A stretch of 64,000 nt of DNA from Streptomyces hiroshimensis (GTDB lineage: Bacteria > Actinomycetota > Actinomycetes > Streptomycetales > Streptomycetaceae): NCBI RefSeq assembly GCF_014650335.1, contig NZ_BMUT01000009.1, positions 299,414 to 363,413 of the forward strand, written 5' to 3'. The notes under the pieces are model-generated. The model worked only from the letters and a program-made list of their open reading frames with translations. It was not told the DNA's origin and ran no database searches. Positions 51,836 to 60,099 of the stretch are shown piece after piece (within the stretch, counting starts at the first letter, position 1; each line of letters begins with the position of its first letter). The position numbers and the translations under genes are program-made.

Positions 51836-52111
51836 ATGACGACCAAGACGGCGTGGAACGCCCAGATCGACATCACCGAAGAGGGCCGTAAGGTCACCGC
51901 CGACGCCACGCTGATCGGCAAGGGCGGGGAGCGGCGGCTGGTGGGGCACGGCGTCGCCCGGTGCAATCCGGCCGACCAGAACGACCCCGCCATAGGTGAC
52001 GAACTTGCGGCGGCCCGCGCCCTGTCCGATCTCACCAACAAGTTGCTCGACAACGCCGCCCGCGACATCGAGTCGCACACCCACGAGCCGGTCAAGGGAT
52101 CGCTCGGCTGA
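51836..52111 (+). CDS. DUF1876 (Rv2632c-like) domain protein
   Basis: The 91-residue protein reads TTKTAWNAQIDITEEGRKV...LVGHGVARCNPADQNDPAIGDELAAARALSDL, matching the actinobacterial DUF1876 family of unknown function, whose members have been linked to stress or dormancy regulons. GGAGG lies 6 nt before ATG 51836. A hairpin at 52146-52170 ends it. Confidence 0.92.
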   Translation: MTTKTAWNAQIDITEEGRKVTADATLIGKGGERRLVGHGVARCNPADQNDPAIGDELAAARALSDLTNKLLDNAARDIESHTHEPVKGSLG

Positions 52112-52145
52112 TCCCGGGTACCTCCTGACCCCGGAATCCTCCCGG

Positions 52146-52170
52146 CCGCCCCGGCTTTGCGCCGGGGCGG
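52146..52170 (+). terminator. Terminator hairpin after DUF1876
   Basis: CCGCCCCGGC (52146-52155) pairs with GCCGGGGCGG (52161-52170), a perfect 10-bp stem with a 5-nt TTTGC loop; it lies just before the MazG-like gene. Confidence 0.6.
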
Positions 52171-52189
52171 GACTCATAGCCTTGGGCGG

Positions 52190-52660
52190 ATGAAGCACTC
52201 TCCGGCCGCACCCGCGAACTCCTCTGCCGTCCCGGCGAACTCCCCTTCCGCCCCGGCGCACTCTCCCGCCGCATCAGTGCGCGAGTTTCACCTCGCTTTC
52301 GGGCTCGATGCCCGTACGATTCCCACCGAGGTCCCCGAGGATCTCGCCGCCCACCGCCAGGAGTTGCTGGCCGAAGAGGTGGCCGAAGTAGCCGAGGTAG
52401 CCGTCGGAGGCCCTCTGGACAAGCTGGCGCACGAGCTGGCCGACGTGGTCTACGTCGCCTACGGCACGGCTCTCGTTCACGGCATCGACCTGGATGCGGT
52501 GATCGCCGAGATCCACCGCTCCAACATGACCAAGCTGGGCCCCGACGGCCGGGCCGCGCGCCGCGCCGACGGAAAGGTGCTCAAGGGCGAGCACTACCGG
52601 GCCCCCGACGTGTCCGCGGTCCTGCGCAGTCAGGGCTGGCCGGAGCGGTCCGGGGACTGA
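52190..52660 (+). CDS. MazG-like nucleotide pyrophosphohydrolase family protein
   Basis: The 156-residue protein has a Ser/Ala/Pro/Asn-rich repetitive N-terminus (about 1-30). A helical MazG-like core follows: ELLAEEVAEVAEVAVGG...KLAHELADVVYVAYGTALVHGI, showing the EExxE...ExxD metal-binding pattern. The end (EIHRSNMTKLGPDGRAARR) resembles phosphoribosyl-ATP pyrophosphohydrolase-like phage/housekeeping members. It would hydrolyse NTPs to NMP and pyrophosphate. Confidence 0.85.
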   Translation: MKHSPAAPANSSAVPANSPSAPAHSPAASVREFHLAFGLDARTIPTEVPEDLAAHRQELLAEEVAEVAEVAVGGPLDKLAHELADVVYVAYGTALVHGIDLDAVIAEIHRSNMTKLGPDGRAARRADGKVLKGEHYRAPDVSAVLRSQGWPERSGD

Positions 52661-52673
52661 CACCGGCCCGCCT

Positions 52674-52779
52674 CTCACAACGACTCGCAACGACTCGCAA
52701 CGACTCGTAACGACTCGCAACGACTCGTAACGACTCGCAACACAAAGACTCACAACGACTCACAACGACTCACAACGAC
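52674..52779. repeat. Tandem 10-bp repeat (CGACTCGCAA unit)
   Basis: Six contiguous 10-bp units from 52681 to 52740 read CGACTCGCAA or CGACTCGTAA. Then come a 15-bp interruption and two more units with CACAA, plus partial copies at both ends. The unit is one DNA helical turn. It starts 14 nt after the MazG stop, followed by a terminator. The region is non-coding. Confidence 0.9.
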
Positions 52780-52810
52780 GTGGCCGGACGCCCCTTGGGC
52801 GCCCGGCCAC
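52780..52810 (+). terminator. Rho-independent terminator downstream of the 10-bp repeats
   Basis: GTGGCCGG (52780-52787) and CGCCC (52789-52793) pair with GGGCG (52797-52801) and CCGGCCAC (52803-52810), with one opposed mismatch, followed by TTTT (52811-52814). It ends transcription from the MazG-like gene before the diaminopropionate cluster. Confidence 0.85.
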
Positions 52811-52855
52811 TTTTGCGCCTCGACCCTGTCAGCACCAAACAACCCTGATGGGGGT

Positions 52856-52884
52856 GACGAGAAGTCGTCGAACGACTTCTCGTC
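52856..52884. promoter_or_regulatory. 29-bp perfect palindrome upstream of the sbnAB cluster
   Basis: GACGAGAAGTCGT (52856-52868) and ACGACTTCTCGTC (52872-52884) are perfect 13-bp inverted arms separated by CGA. It lies in the 506-bp gap before sbnA (52661-53166) and is a strong candidate operator for the cluster. Past it, 52885-53166 has no convincing ORF and leads to the sbnA ribosome-binding site. Confidence 0.6.
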
Positions 52885-53166
52885 ATGGGCACATCATGGT
52901 CAACAACGTCTCGGCCCGGAAGAGTTGGATCTCAGGGAGTGGCGGCCCGGCCTGCCACCGCGCGACCGGGGGACTGCAGATGAACATCAGGATTTCCATG
53001 GCACTTTCCGGGGGCGTGCCCGGTACGGCCGGAGTCGTCGGGGGTTCGCCGCCGCTCCAGCCGCCGCCCACCCCCTTCCCCCCGAGCGCCCCATAGGAAC
53101 AGGCTCCGGAAAGTGGTCGGGGTGCCGTCGTTTCCCGTGTCCATCCGCGGAAATACGAGGCGATCA

Positions 53167-54264
53167 ATGATCTATCAGAGCACGCACGAGATGATCCTGG
53201 ACGACGTCTTCCTCGACCTGTCCGGTTTCATATCGGGGGTCGATGTCCTGCTCAAGCTGGAAGGCTTCAATCCGGCCGGATCCATCAAGATGAAGGCCGC
53301 CGTCGGCCTTGTCGAGGACGCGGAGAGCCGCGGGGTCCTGCGCCCCGGAGGCCACGTCATCGAATCCTCCTCCGGAAATCTGGGCATCGCGCTGAGCTCG
53401 GTGTGCGCGGCCCGCGGCTACCGTTTCACCTGCGTCGTCGACCCCAATACGTCCGCCCTCAGCATCGCGCTGATGGAAGCCTTCGGCGCGCAGGTCGTCT
53501 CGGTCGACCAGCGGGACGCCAACGGCGGATTCCTGCAGTCCCGTATCGACTACATCCACCGGCGTCTCGCCGAGGACCCCGCGCTGGTCTGGCCCAACCA
53601 GTACGCGAACCCGGCCAATCCCAAGGCGCATTACGAGCGCACGGCGGCCGCGATCGTCAAGCAGGGGCTGGACATCGACTACCTCTTCGTCGGCGCCGGT
53701 ACCACCGGGACGCTGATGGGCTGCGTCGCGTATTTCCGGGAGCACTCCCCGAACACCCGCGTGATCGCCGTCGACACCGTCGGCTCGGTCACCTTCGGGA
53801 AGCCGCCCGGCAGGCGGTACATACCGGGGCTGGGCACCAGCCGCCGGCCCGAGATCTTCGACCCAGAGCAGATCGAGCACATGGTCATGGTCCCCGAGGC
53901 GGAGGCCGTGCGCATGTGCCGCCGGCTCGCCGCGCAGAGGGGCATCGTGGCGGGCGGCTCGACCGGGTCGGTCCTGGCCGCCGTCGAAGCCCAGCGGGAC
54001 GAAATCCCCGCCGGTGCACGCGTGATGGCCATCGCGCCCGACTTCGGCGACCGGTACCTCAGCACCATCTACAACGACACATGGGTCCAGGAACGATTCG
54101 GCGCCGAGGCCACGGTGCCGCACCAGCGCGGTCAGCACAGCCAGCACAGCCAGAACGGTCCGCACAGCCAGAACGGTCAGCACGGCCAGCACCGTCCGCA
54201 CGGTCACTCTGCCACCACACCCCATCCGACTCCCGGCACCGTCGTGCCGGTCCTGAAGGGATAA
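53167..54264 (+). CDS. sbnA: 2,3-diaminopropionate biosynthesis protein SbnA (PLP enzyme)
   Basis: The 365-residue cysteine-synthase-fold enzyme has its PLP Lys in FNPAGSIKMKAA (about 36-46), ESSSGNLGIALS for substrate, and GTTGTLMG/AGGSTGSV for phosphate binding. SbnA condenses O-phospho-L-serine with L-glutamate to N-(1-amino-1-carboxyl-2-ethyl)-glutamate, the first committed step to L-2,3-diaminopropionate. ATG 53167 follows GAGG at 6 nt. From residue 319 it has a His/Gln/Asn/Ser tandem tail not seen in the family. The gap to sbnB is 11 bp. Confidence 0.93.
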   Translation: MIYQSTHEMILDDVFLDLSGFISGVDVLLKLEGFNPAGSIKMKAAVGLVEDAESRGVLRPGGHVIESSSGNLGIALSSVCAARGYRFTCVVDPNTSALSIALMEAFGAQVVSVDQRDANGGFLQSRIDYIHRRLAEDPALVWPNQYANPANPKAHYERTAAAIVKQGLDIDYLFVGAGTTGTLMGCVAYFREHSPNTRVIAVDTVGSVTFGKPPGRRYIPGLGTSRRPEIFDPEQIEHMVMVPEAEAVRMCRRLAAQRGIVAGGSTGSVLAAVEAQRDEIPAGARVMAIAPDFGDRYLSTIYNDTWVQERFGAEATVPHQRGQHSQHSQNGPHSQNGQHGQHRPHGHSATTPHPTPGTVVPVLKG

Positions 54265-54275
54265 CAGGGATAACA

Positions 54276-55283
54276 ATGTTCGAGTTCAGCGTCATCGGCG
54301 GAAAGACCGCCCGCGACATCATCGGCCGTACGCGGCAGCAGATCGTCGCGGAGGTGCGCGAGACCTACCTGACCCACCACGCGGGCGAGTCGGTCAACCC
54401 CAACAGCTACTTCCTGCGCTTCCCCGACAAGCCCGACAGCCGCATCATCGCCCTGCCCGCCTACCTGGGCGGCAAGACGGACGTGGCGGGCATCAAGTGG
54501 ATCAGCAGCTTCCCGGGCAACATCGACAAGAGCTTCCCGCGCGCCTCGGCAGCCCTGCTGCTCAACGACTACGAGACCGGCTACCCCTTCGCCTGCCTCG
54601 AGGCCTCCCAGATCAGCGCCGCCCGTACCGCGGCCTCCGCGGTCCTGGCCGCGGAGCAGCTGACCGGCGGGCGCAGCGCCCGGCGGCTGACCATCGTCGG
54701 CGCCGGCATCATCGCCCGCAACATCCTGGAGTTCTTCACCGCCCAGGAATGGGCCGTCGAGGAACTGGTCATCCACGACCGGCTGCCCGAGTACAACAAG
54801 GCCTTCGCCGAGTACGCCACGTCGTCGCTGGGCTACCGCACCACGACCGAGGACGACCTGACGGCCGCCCTGACCGGCTCCGACGTGGTGGTCCTGGCCA
54901 CGACGGCCGGCGAGCCGTACATCACGGACCCCGCCACCTTCACCGCCGGCCAGGTCGTGCTGAACGTCTCGCTGCGCGACATCGGCCCGGAGATCATCCT
55001 CGGCGCGCAGAACATCCTCGACGACATCGGCCACTGCATGACCGCCAACACCTCCCCGCACCTGGCCGAGCAGAAGTACGGGCACCGCGACTTCATCGAC
55101 GGCACGCTCGCGGACGTCATCCTGGGCGACGTCCGGCCCGACCGCGACCGCCCGGTGATCTTCTCCCCGTTCGGCCTGGGCGTCCTCGACCTGGCGGTCG
55201 GCATGCACGTCTACCGCACGGCGCGGGAGAGCGGCGAGTCCGTCGACGTCCCGGAGTTCTTCGGCGAGACCCGGCGGTGGTGA
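54276..55283 (+). CDS. sbnB: 2,3-diaminopropionate biosynthesis protein SbnB (NAD-dependent dehydrogenase)
   Basis: The 335-residue ornithine-cyclodeaminase-like dehydrogenase has MFEFSVIGGKTARDIIGRTR at its start, VNPNSYFLRFPDKPDSRIIALPAYLGG for substrate, and NAD motif LTIVGAGIIARNILEFF (about 140-156). SbnB oxidatively splits the SbnA product into L-2,3-diaminopropionate, 2-oxoglutarate and NADH. The start region shows AGGGATAACA directly upstream of ATG 54276. It is the second gene of the Dap operon. Confidence 0.94.
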   Translation: MFEFSVIGGKTARDIIGRTRQQIVAEVRETYLTHHAGESVNPNSYFLRFPDKPDSRIIALPAYLGGKTDVAGIKWISSFPGNIDKSFPRASAALLLNDYETGYPFACLEASQISAARTAASAVLAAEQLTGGRSARRLTIVGAGIIARNILEFFTAQEWAVEELVIHDRLPEYNKAFAEYATSSLGYRTTTEDDLTAALTGSDVVVLATTAGEPYITDPATFTAGQVVLNVSLRDIGPEIILGAQNILDDIGHCMTANTSPHLAEQKYGHRDFIDGTLADVILGDVRPDRDRPVIFSPFGLGVLDLAVGMHVYRTARESGESVDVPEFFGETRRW

Positions 55284-55285
55284 CG

Positions 55286-57271
55286 ATGGCGGTGCCCCCT
55301 TCTTCCCCCGACAGCCTCGGCGCCTGCATCATCGGCTTCGGCTCCCGGGGCCTCGGCGTCCTGGAGCGGATCGTCACCCTGACCTCGGCCCCCTCCTGGG
55401 GCGAGCGGCCGTTCACGGTCGACGTCGTCGACCCGCTGTGCGACGCCACAGGCATCCACGACCCGGCCCAGCCCGATTACCTGCTGCTCAACACCACCTG
55501 CAACCAGGTCTCCCCGTTCCCCGAGGAGGCCACCGTCGGCGACACCGTCGGCGACCGCGGACCCACCCTCTACGAGTGGGTCCGCGAGCGGGGCCTCCGG
55601 CTGGCCGAGGACGGCTACACGCTCGGCCCCGTCGGCCGCGAGATACGTGAGGACGACTACCTTCCCCGCCGCATACTCGGCGAGTACCTCTCCTGGTTCC
55701 TGCGGCGGGTCGTGGACCGCGCCCCCGACCACCTGGAGATCCGCTTCCACGCGGGCGAGGCCACCGGGCTGACGGTCCTGCCCGACGGCAACCGGCACAT
55801 CGTCCTCGACGACGGCAGCGTGCTGACGGCCCCGTTCGTCTTCCTCACCACCGGGCACACCCCGCAGCCCGCCCCGCCCGCGCCGGAACAGTCGCCCGGG
55901 GAGCACCGCAGGGTCCGGGACATCTACCCGCCGAAGAACCGTTTCACGGACATCCAGCCCGGCCAGACCGTCGCCCTCGCGGGCACGGGCCTGTCCGGCA
56001 TGGACGCCCTCGCCGCGCTCACCCTCGGCCGCGGCGGCCGCTACATCACCGTCGACGGGACCCTGCAGTACGTTCCCAGCGGCCAGGAACCCCGCATCCT
56101 GCTGTACTCCCGCACCGGACTGCCGTTCCGCGCCCGCCCCAGGGCCAACCGCCAGGGCGCGCTGTACGAGCCCCTGGTGCTCACCCCGGAGGCCGTCGAC
56201 CGTCTGCGGGCGGACGCGCCGGAGGAGGGCATGAGCCTCCACGGCGACCTGCTGCCGCTCGTCCGCACCGAGATGCGCATCGCGTTCCACCTGCGGTGCG
56301 CCGGGCTGCTCGGCGGCGAGAAGGCTGAGGCGGGGACGGCCGGCACCCTGCGCGAGGCCCTCGCAGCCGGACGGCTCGAGACCGAGCTGGACCGGCTGGA
56401 CGAAGCGCACCGGGAGGACTTCGGCCTCCTGGACCCCGAGGCCATCCTCTTCCCCGAAGCGCTCCTCTCCCCCGAAGCGCTCCCCTTCCCCGAGACGGGT
56501 GAACTCCCCGACAGCCGCGCCTACCAGCACTGGTACGCCGGGCGCCTCGCCGAGGACCTGGAGCAGGCGGAGCTCGGCCTGTACGGCAGCCCGCTCAAGG
56601 CCGCGCTGGAAGTGCTCCGCGACCGTCGTGAACTGCTGCGCCGCGCTGTGGACTTCGCAGGCCTCGACGAGAAGTCCCACGAGGAGTTCTACGGTTCCTT
56701 CACCGCCGTCCTCAACCGGTCGGTGACCGGGCCGCAGCTCGACCGCCACCAGGAGCTGCTCGCCCTGCTCCGGGCCGGCGCCGTCGCCGTCCCCTTCGGC
56801 CCCGAGCCGGAGCTCGCGTGGGACGCGGAGGAGGAGCGCTGGCAGCTGTCCTCGACGCGCCTGGGCACGCCGTACACCGCCACCGCCGACTGGCTGGTCC
56901 ACGCCACCTCCGGCCAGCCCGACGTCGAGCGCACCGGCAGCCGGCTGCTCGCGGACCTCGTCCGTAACGGCATCATCCGGCGGCACCGTCCCGCCGTGGC
57001 CAGCAGCCGGGGCGTCGACCTCACCCGGGGCCTGCACCCGGTCGGCCGCGACGGCGAGGCGGACGAGCGCATGTGGGTGCTCGGCCCGCTGTCCGAAGGC
57101 ACCACCTTCTACAACCACTACGTGCCGTCCCCCGGCGGCTTCTCGCGGGCGCTGATGGACGCCCACCGCAGTGTCACCGCCATGCTCGAAGCAGCGCACC
57201 GCTCAGCGACCGGCCTGGCCGAACTTCCCTTGAAGACTGCAGAGATGGCATCTGCAAAGGTGACTTCGTGA
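55286..57271 (+). CDS. FAD/NAD(P)-binding protein, NAD_binding_9-like
   Basis: 661 residues with FAD motif LGACIIGFGSRGLGVLERI at about 10-30 and NLTTGHTPQ-like strand LTTGHTPQPAPPAP. A second dinucleotide motif, VALAGTGLSGMDALAAL (about 230), is typical of the PF13454 family. Such proteins sit in amino-acid-derived metabolite loci, but their reactions are largely unknown. It could oxidise or hydroxylate diaminopropionate or a derivative. GTG 55280 overlaps the sbnB stop, while ATG 55286 follows 2 bp after it; either may be used. It overlaps the permease gene by 4 bp (GTGA). Confidence 0.8.
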   Translation: MAVPPSSPDSLGACIIGFGSRGLGVLERIVTLTSAPSWGERPFTVDVVDPLCDATGIHDPAQPDYLLLNTTCNQVSPFPEEATVGDTVGDRGPTLYEWVRERGLRLAEDGYTLGPVGREIREDDYLPRRILGEYLSWFLRRVVDRAPDHLEIRFHAGEATGLTVLPDGNRHIVLDDGSVLTAPFVFLTTGHTPQPAPPAPEQSPGEHRRVRDIYPPKNRFTDIQPGQTVALAGTGLSGMDALAALTLGRGGRYITVDGTLQYVPSGQEPRILLYSRTGLPFRARPRANRQGALYEPLVLTPEAVDRLRADAPEEGMSLHGDLLPLVRTEMRIAFHLRCAGLLGGEKAEAGTAGTLREALAAGRLETELDRLDEAHREDFGLLDPEAILFPEALLSPEALPFPETGELPDSRAYQHWYAGRLAEDLEQAELGLYGSPLKAALEVLRDRRELLRRAVDFAGLDEKSHEEFYGSFTAVLNRSVTGPQLDRHQELLALLRAGAVAVPFGPEPELAWDAEEERWQLSSTRLGTPYTATADWLVHATSGQPDVERTGSRLLADLVRNGIIRRHRPAVASSRGVDLTRGLHPVGRDGEADERMWVLGPLSEGTTFYNHYVPSPGGFSRALMDAHRSVTAMLEAAHRSATGLAELPLKTAEMASAKVTS

Positions 57272-58857
57272 ACGCTGCTCTCGCAACCCTCCCCATCCTC
57301 GTCACGCTGGGGCTCCTCGCCCTGGGCGTGCGTGCCCTGTACGCAAGCCTGGCGGCCCTGGCGACCGCACTGGTCCTCACGGCCACCTCGTTCCGGACCC
57401 CGCTGGGCGATCTCGGCGACGCCCAGCTGCACATGCTGCCGACCATCGTCGAACTGGGCGCGATCCTCTTCGGAGGCATCCTGCTCAGCGAGCTGATGAC
57501 GCGCACCGGCGCCCAGTCCCGTATGGGCGACTGGATAGGCAGCGCCTGCAGTTCCCCCAGCCGGGCGGTGCTGCTGGTGATGCTCGGCGTGACGCCGTTC
57601 GCCGAGTCGCTCACCGGCTTCGGCATCGGCGTCATCGTGGCCATCCCCCTCCTGCGCCAGCTGGGCCTGCCGCCGGCCAAGGCCGCCGTGGTCGGCCTGC
57701 TGGGCCTGGTCACCGTGCCGTGGGGCTCCCTGGCGCCGGGAAGCCTCGTCGCCGCCGAACTCGGCGACGTCGACTTCCAGCAGCTGGGCATCGACTCCGC
57801 CCTGCTGTCCGCGCCCGTCTTCCTCATCTGCGGCGCCGCGACGCTGGTCGTCGCCCTCGGCGCGCGCCGGGCGCTGGCCTCGGCCGGTGACCTGCTGCTG
57901 GCCGTGGCGGCGCTCTGGGGCACCGTCTGGGCCGTCAACACCTTCATCGGCGTGCCGCTGGCCGGTGTCCTCGGCGGACTCGTCACCATGGTCGTCCTGC
58001 TGGTGGTCTCCCGGCTGCTGGAGCGGGACGGCGCGGACGGCAAGCGCGAGTCCATCGGCCGGACGCTCTCCCCGTACGCCTTCCTCGTCGCCGGCCTCCT
58101 GGTGAGCCGGCTGATCCTGGAGACCGCGGGCGTCAAGGAAGGGTGGTGGACGGTCGTCGCCGGGCCGGGCGGCTGGCTCCTGGTCACCGCCGTCCTCACG
58201 CCGAAGCTGCTGGGCGCCGGGCAGGCCGGGCAGGCCGGAGAGGCCGGGGAGCCCGTCCTGGGCCCGGCCGCCCTCGCCGCGCTCGGCCGCTGGTGGCAGG
58301 TGACCCTGACGACCGTCGTCTTCCTCACCCTGGGCACCGTCCTCACCGTGACCGGCATGAGCCGGGAGCTCGCCGAGGCCTGCGCCTCGATCGGCTCCTC
58401 CTACCTCGTGCTCGCACCCTGGATCGGCGCCGTCGGCGGCTTCCTCGCCGGCTCCAACACCGGGGCCAACGCGATGTTCGCCGCCAGCCAGGCCAACACC
58501 GCCGAGGCACTGAACTACTCCACCGGGCACCTCGTCGCCGTGCAGAACGTCAGCGCGGCCCTCGCCTCGGGCGCCTCCAGCGCCCGCGTCGTCCTGGCCG
58601 CACAGCTGGCCCAGAACGCGCCGGGGCCGGCGGCGGCGCCCAAGCCACCGGAGCGGGGGGACACTTCCGCGCCGTCGTCGCCGTCGTCGGGTCCCGCGAC
58701 CCGCACGATGACTACCCCGGCCCCGGTGGTGCAGTCCTCCGCGGAGACGGACGACGCCGACCGGCCGGTGGACACCCGGTGGGTCCTGCGCACGGTGCTC
58801 TCCGTGCACGCTCTCGTGTTCCTCACGACGGGAGTCATCGCAGTCCTCTGGCAGTGA
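57268..58857 (+). CDS. LctP/L-lactate-permease-family transporter
   Basis: 529 residues with about 12 hydrophobic helices. The LctP signature segment FAESLTGFGIGVIVAIPLLRQLGLPPAKAA lies near 110 and GGFLAGSNTGANAMFAASQANTAEA near 390. A Pro/Ser-rich hydrophilic stretch (about 445-495) precedes the last helix. The family moves lactate/glycolate with protons. In this operon a role in moving a diaminopropionate-derived product or precursor is likely, by context. GTG 57268 overlaps the previous stop. Confidence 0.88.
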   Translation: MNAALATLPILVTLGLLALGVRALYASLAALATALVLTATSFRTPLGDLGDAQLHMLPTIVELGAILFGGILLSELMTRTGAQSRMGDWIGSACSSPSRAVLLVMLGVTPFAESLTGFGIGVIVAIPLLRQLGLPPAKAAVVGLLGLVTVPWGSLAPGSLVAAELGDVDFQQLGIDSALLSAPVFLICGAATLVVALGARRALASAGDLLLAVAALWGTVWAVNTFIGVPLAGVLGGLVTMVVLLVVSRLLERDGADGKRESIGRTLSPYAFLVAGLLVSRLILETAGVKEGWWTVVAGPGGWLLVTAVLTPKLLGAGQAGQAGEAGEPVLGPAALAALGRWWQVTLTTVVFLTLGTVLTVTGMSRELAEACASIGSSYLVLAPWIGAVGGFLAGSNTGANAMFAASQANTAEALNYSTGHLVAVQNVSAALASGASSARVVLAAQLAQNAPGPAAAPKPPERGDTSAPSSPSSGPATRTMTTPAPVVQSSAETDDADRPVDTRWVLRTVLSVHALVFLTTGVIAVLWQ

Positions 58858-58946
58858 GGCCCGGGGAGACCCGAGGAGACCCGAGAGAACGACCCCGACC
58901 CCACGACCCCGACCCCACGACCACGACCCCGACAGAAAGAACGCTC

Positions 58947-59918
58947 ATGAAGCACCCCGTCGTGCTGATAGCCGACCAGCTCTCACCCGCAGCAGTCGAC
59001 GCCCTGGGCGAAGGGGTCGAGATCCGCCACTGCGACGGTACGGACCGGGCCGTCCTCCTGGCGGCCGTCCGGGACGCCGACGCCCTGCTCGTCCGCAGCG
59101 GCACCCGGGCCGACGCCGAGGTCATCGCGGCGGGCACCCGCCTCAAGGTCATCGGCCGGGCGGGCGTGGGCCTCGACAACGTCGACGTCGACGCGGCGAC
59201 CCGCGCCGGCGTCCTCGTGGTCAACACGCCCACGGCCAACATCGTCAGCGCCGCCGAGATGACCTGCGCCCTGCTCCTGGCGGCCGCCCGCAACCTCCCG
59301 CAGGCAGGCCGGTCCCTGAAGCAGGGCTCCTGGGAGCGCAGCCGTTTCACGGGCACCGAGCTCTCGGGAAAGGTGCTCGGCATCGTGGGACTGGGCCGCA
59401 TCGGCGCGCTGGTGGCCGAGCGACTGGCGGCGTTCGGTATGGAGGTCATCTCCTACGACCCGTACGTGGCGGGTGGGCGCCCGACGGAACTGGGCATCGA
59501 GATGACCGGCCTCGACGACCTCCTCACCCGCGCCGACTTCGTCACCGTTCACCTTCCCAGGACGCCCGAGACGGTGGGCCTCATCGGCGCGGAAGCCCTG
59601 GCTAAGGCCAAGCCCACCGCGTACTTCGTCAACGTCGCCCGCGGCGGGATCATCGACGAGGCCGCCCTGACCGACGCCCTCCGGGCCGGCCGCATCGCAG
59701 GCGCGGCCCTGGACGTCTTCGAAAACGAGCCCCCCGCCGACTCCCCCCTCCTCACCCTGGACAACGTGGTGGCCACCCCGCACCTGGGCGCCTCCACCCA
59801 TGAGGCCCAGGAGAAGGCGGGAACCCAGGTAGCCGAATCAGTGGCCCTGGCCCTGAAAGGCGCCCCTGTCCCGGACGCCGTGAACGCCCCGCGGCCCTTC
59901 GCCGGCGTGAGCAGCTGA
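58947..59918 (+). CDS. D-3-phosphoglycerate dehydrogenase-like 2-hydroxyacid dehydrogenase
   Basis: The 323-residue NAD-dependent dehydrogenase has LGIVGLGRIGALVAERL (about 150), RAGVGLDNVDVDAA and the Arg/Glu/His catalytic set in YFVNVARGGIIDEAAL, DVFENEPP and TPHLGASTHEAQEKA. It lacks the ACT domain and the intervening domain of long SerA, so it is a short, unregulated form. It probably boosts O-phosphoserine, the SbnA substrate. It follows the permease by 89 bp of GACCCCGAC-type repeats and ends at a strong hairpin. Confidence 0.9.
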   Translation: MKHPVVLIADQLSPAAVDALGEGVEIRHCDGTDRAVLLAAVRDADALLVRSGTRADAEVIAAGTRLKVIGRAGVGLDNVDVDAATRAGVLVVNTPTANIVSAAEMTCALLLAAARNLPQAGRSLKQGSWERSRFTGTELSGKVLGIVGLGRIGALVAERLAAFGMEVISYDPYVAGGRPTELGIEMTGLDDLLTRADFVTVHLPRTPETVGLIGAEALAKAKPTAYFVNVARGGIIDEAALTDALRAGRIAGAALDVFENEPPADSPLLTLDNVVATPHLGASTHEAQEKAGTQVAESVALALKGAPVPDAVNAPRPFAGVSS

Positions 59919-59925
59919 CCGGACC

Positions 59926-59966
59926 GGGGCCGGGCTGGGGCGTCGGACCGGCCCCAGCCCGGCCCC
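59926..59966. terminator. Strong hairpin terminator ending the diaminopropionate operon
   Basis: GGGGCCGGGCTGGGGC (59926-59941) pairs perfectly with GCCCCAGCCCGGCCCC (59951-59966), a 16-bp stem with a 9-nt loop, starting 8 nt after the serA-like stop. It marks the end of the operon, with the regulator gene transcribed separately. Confidence 0.85.
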
Positions 59967-60099
59967 GCCACCGCTTGCCGAAGAACAAGAACTCCTTGTC
60001 CGGTTTGCTGCTTCCGCCCACTCCGGCGCGTGACAACCATGCGGGCAGACCGGCCGGTGAGAGCGGGCAGGCCGGTGAGAGTCGAGGAGGCGCTGAATC

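Noticed and set aside
52674..52779. Regular repeats as a possible CRISPR array
   Set aside because: The unit is 10 bp, contiguous and without spacers, and no cas genes are present in the window.
54257..54277. GGGATAACAGGGATAACA resembling a homing-endonuclease (I-SceI) site and a lac-operator half
   Set aside because: It differs from the I-SceI site at several positions and is a natural direct repeat giving the sbnB ribosome-binding region.
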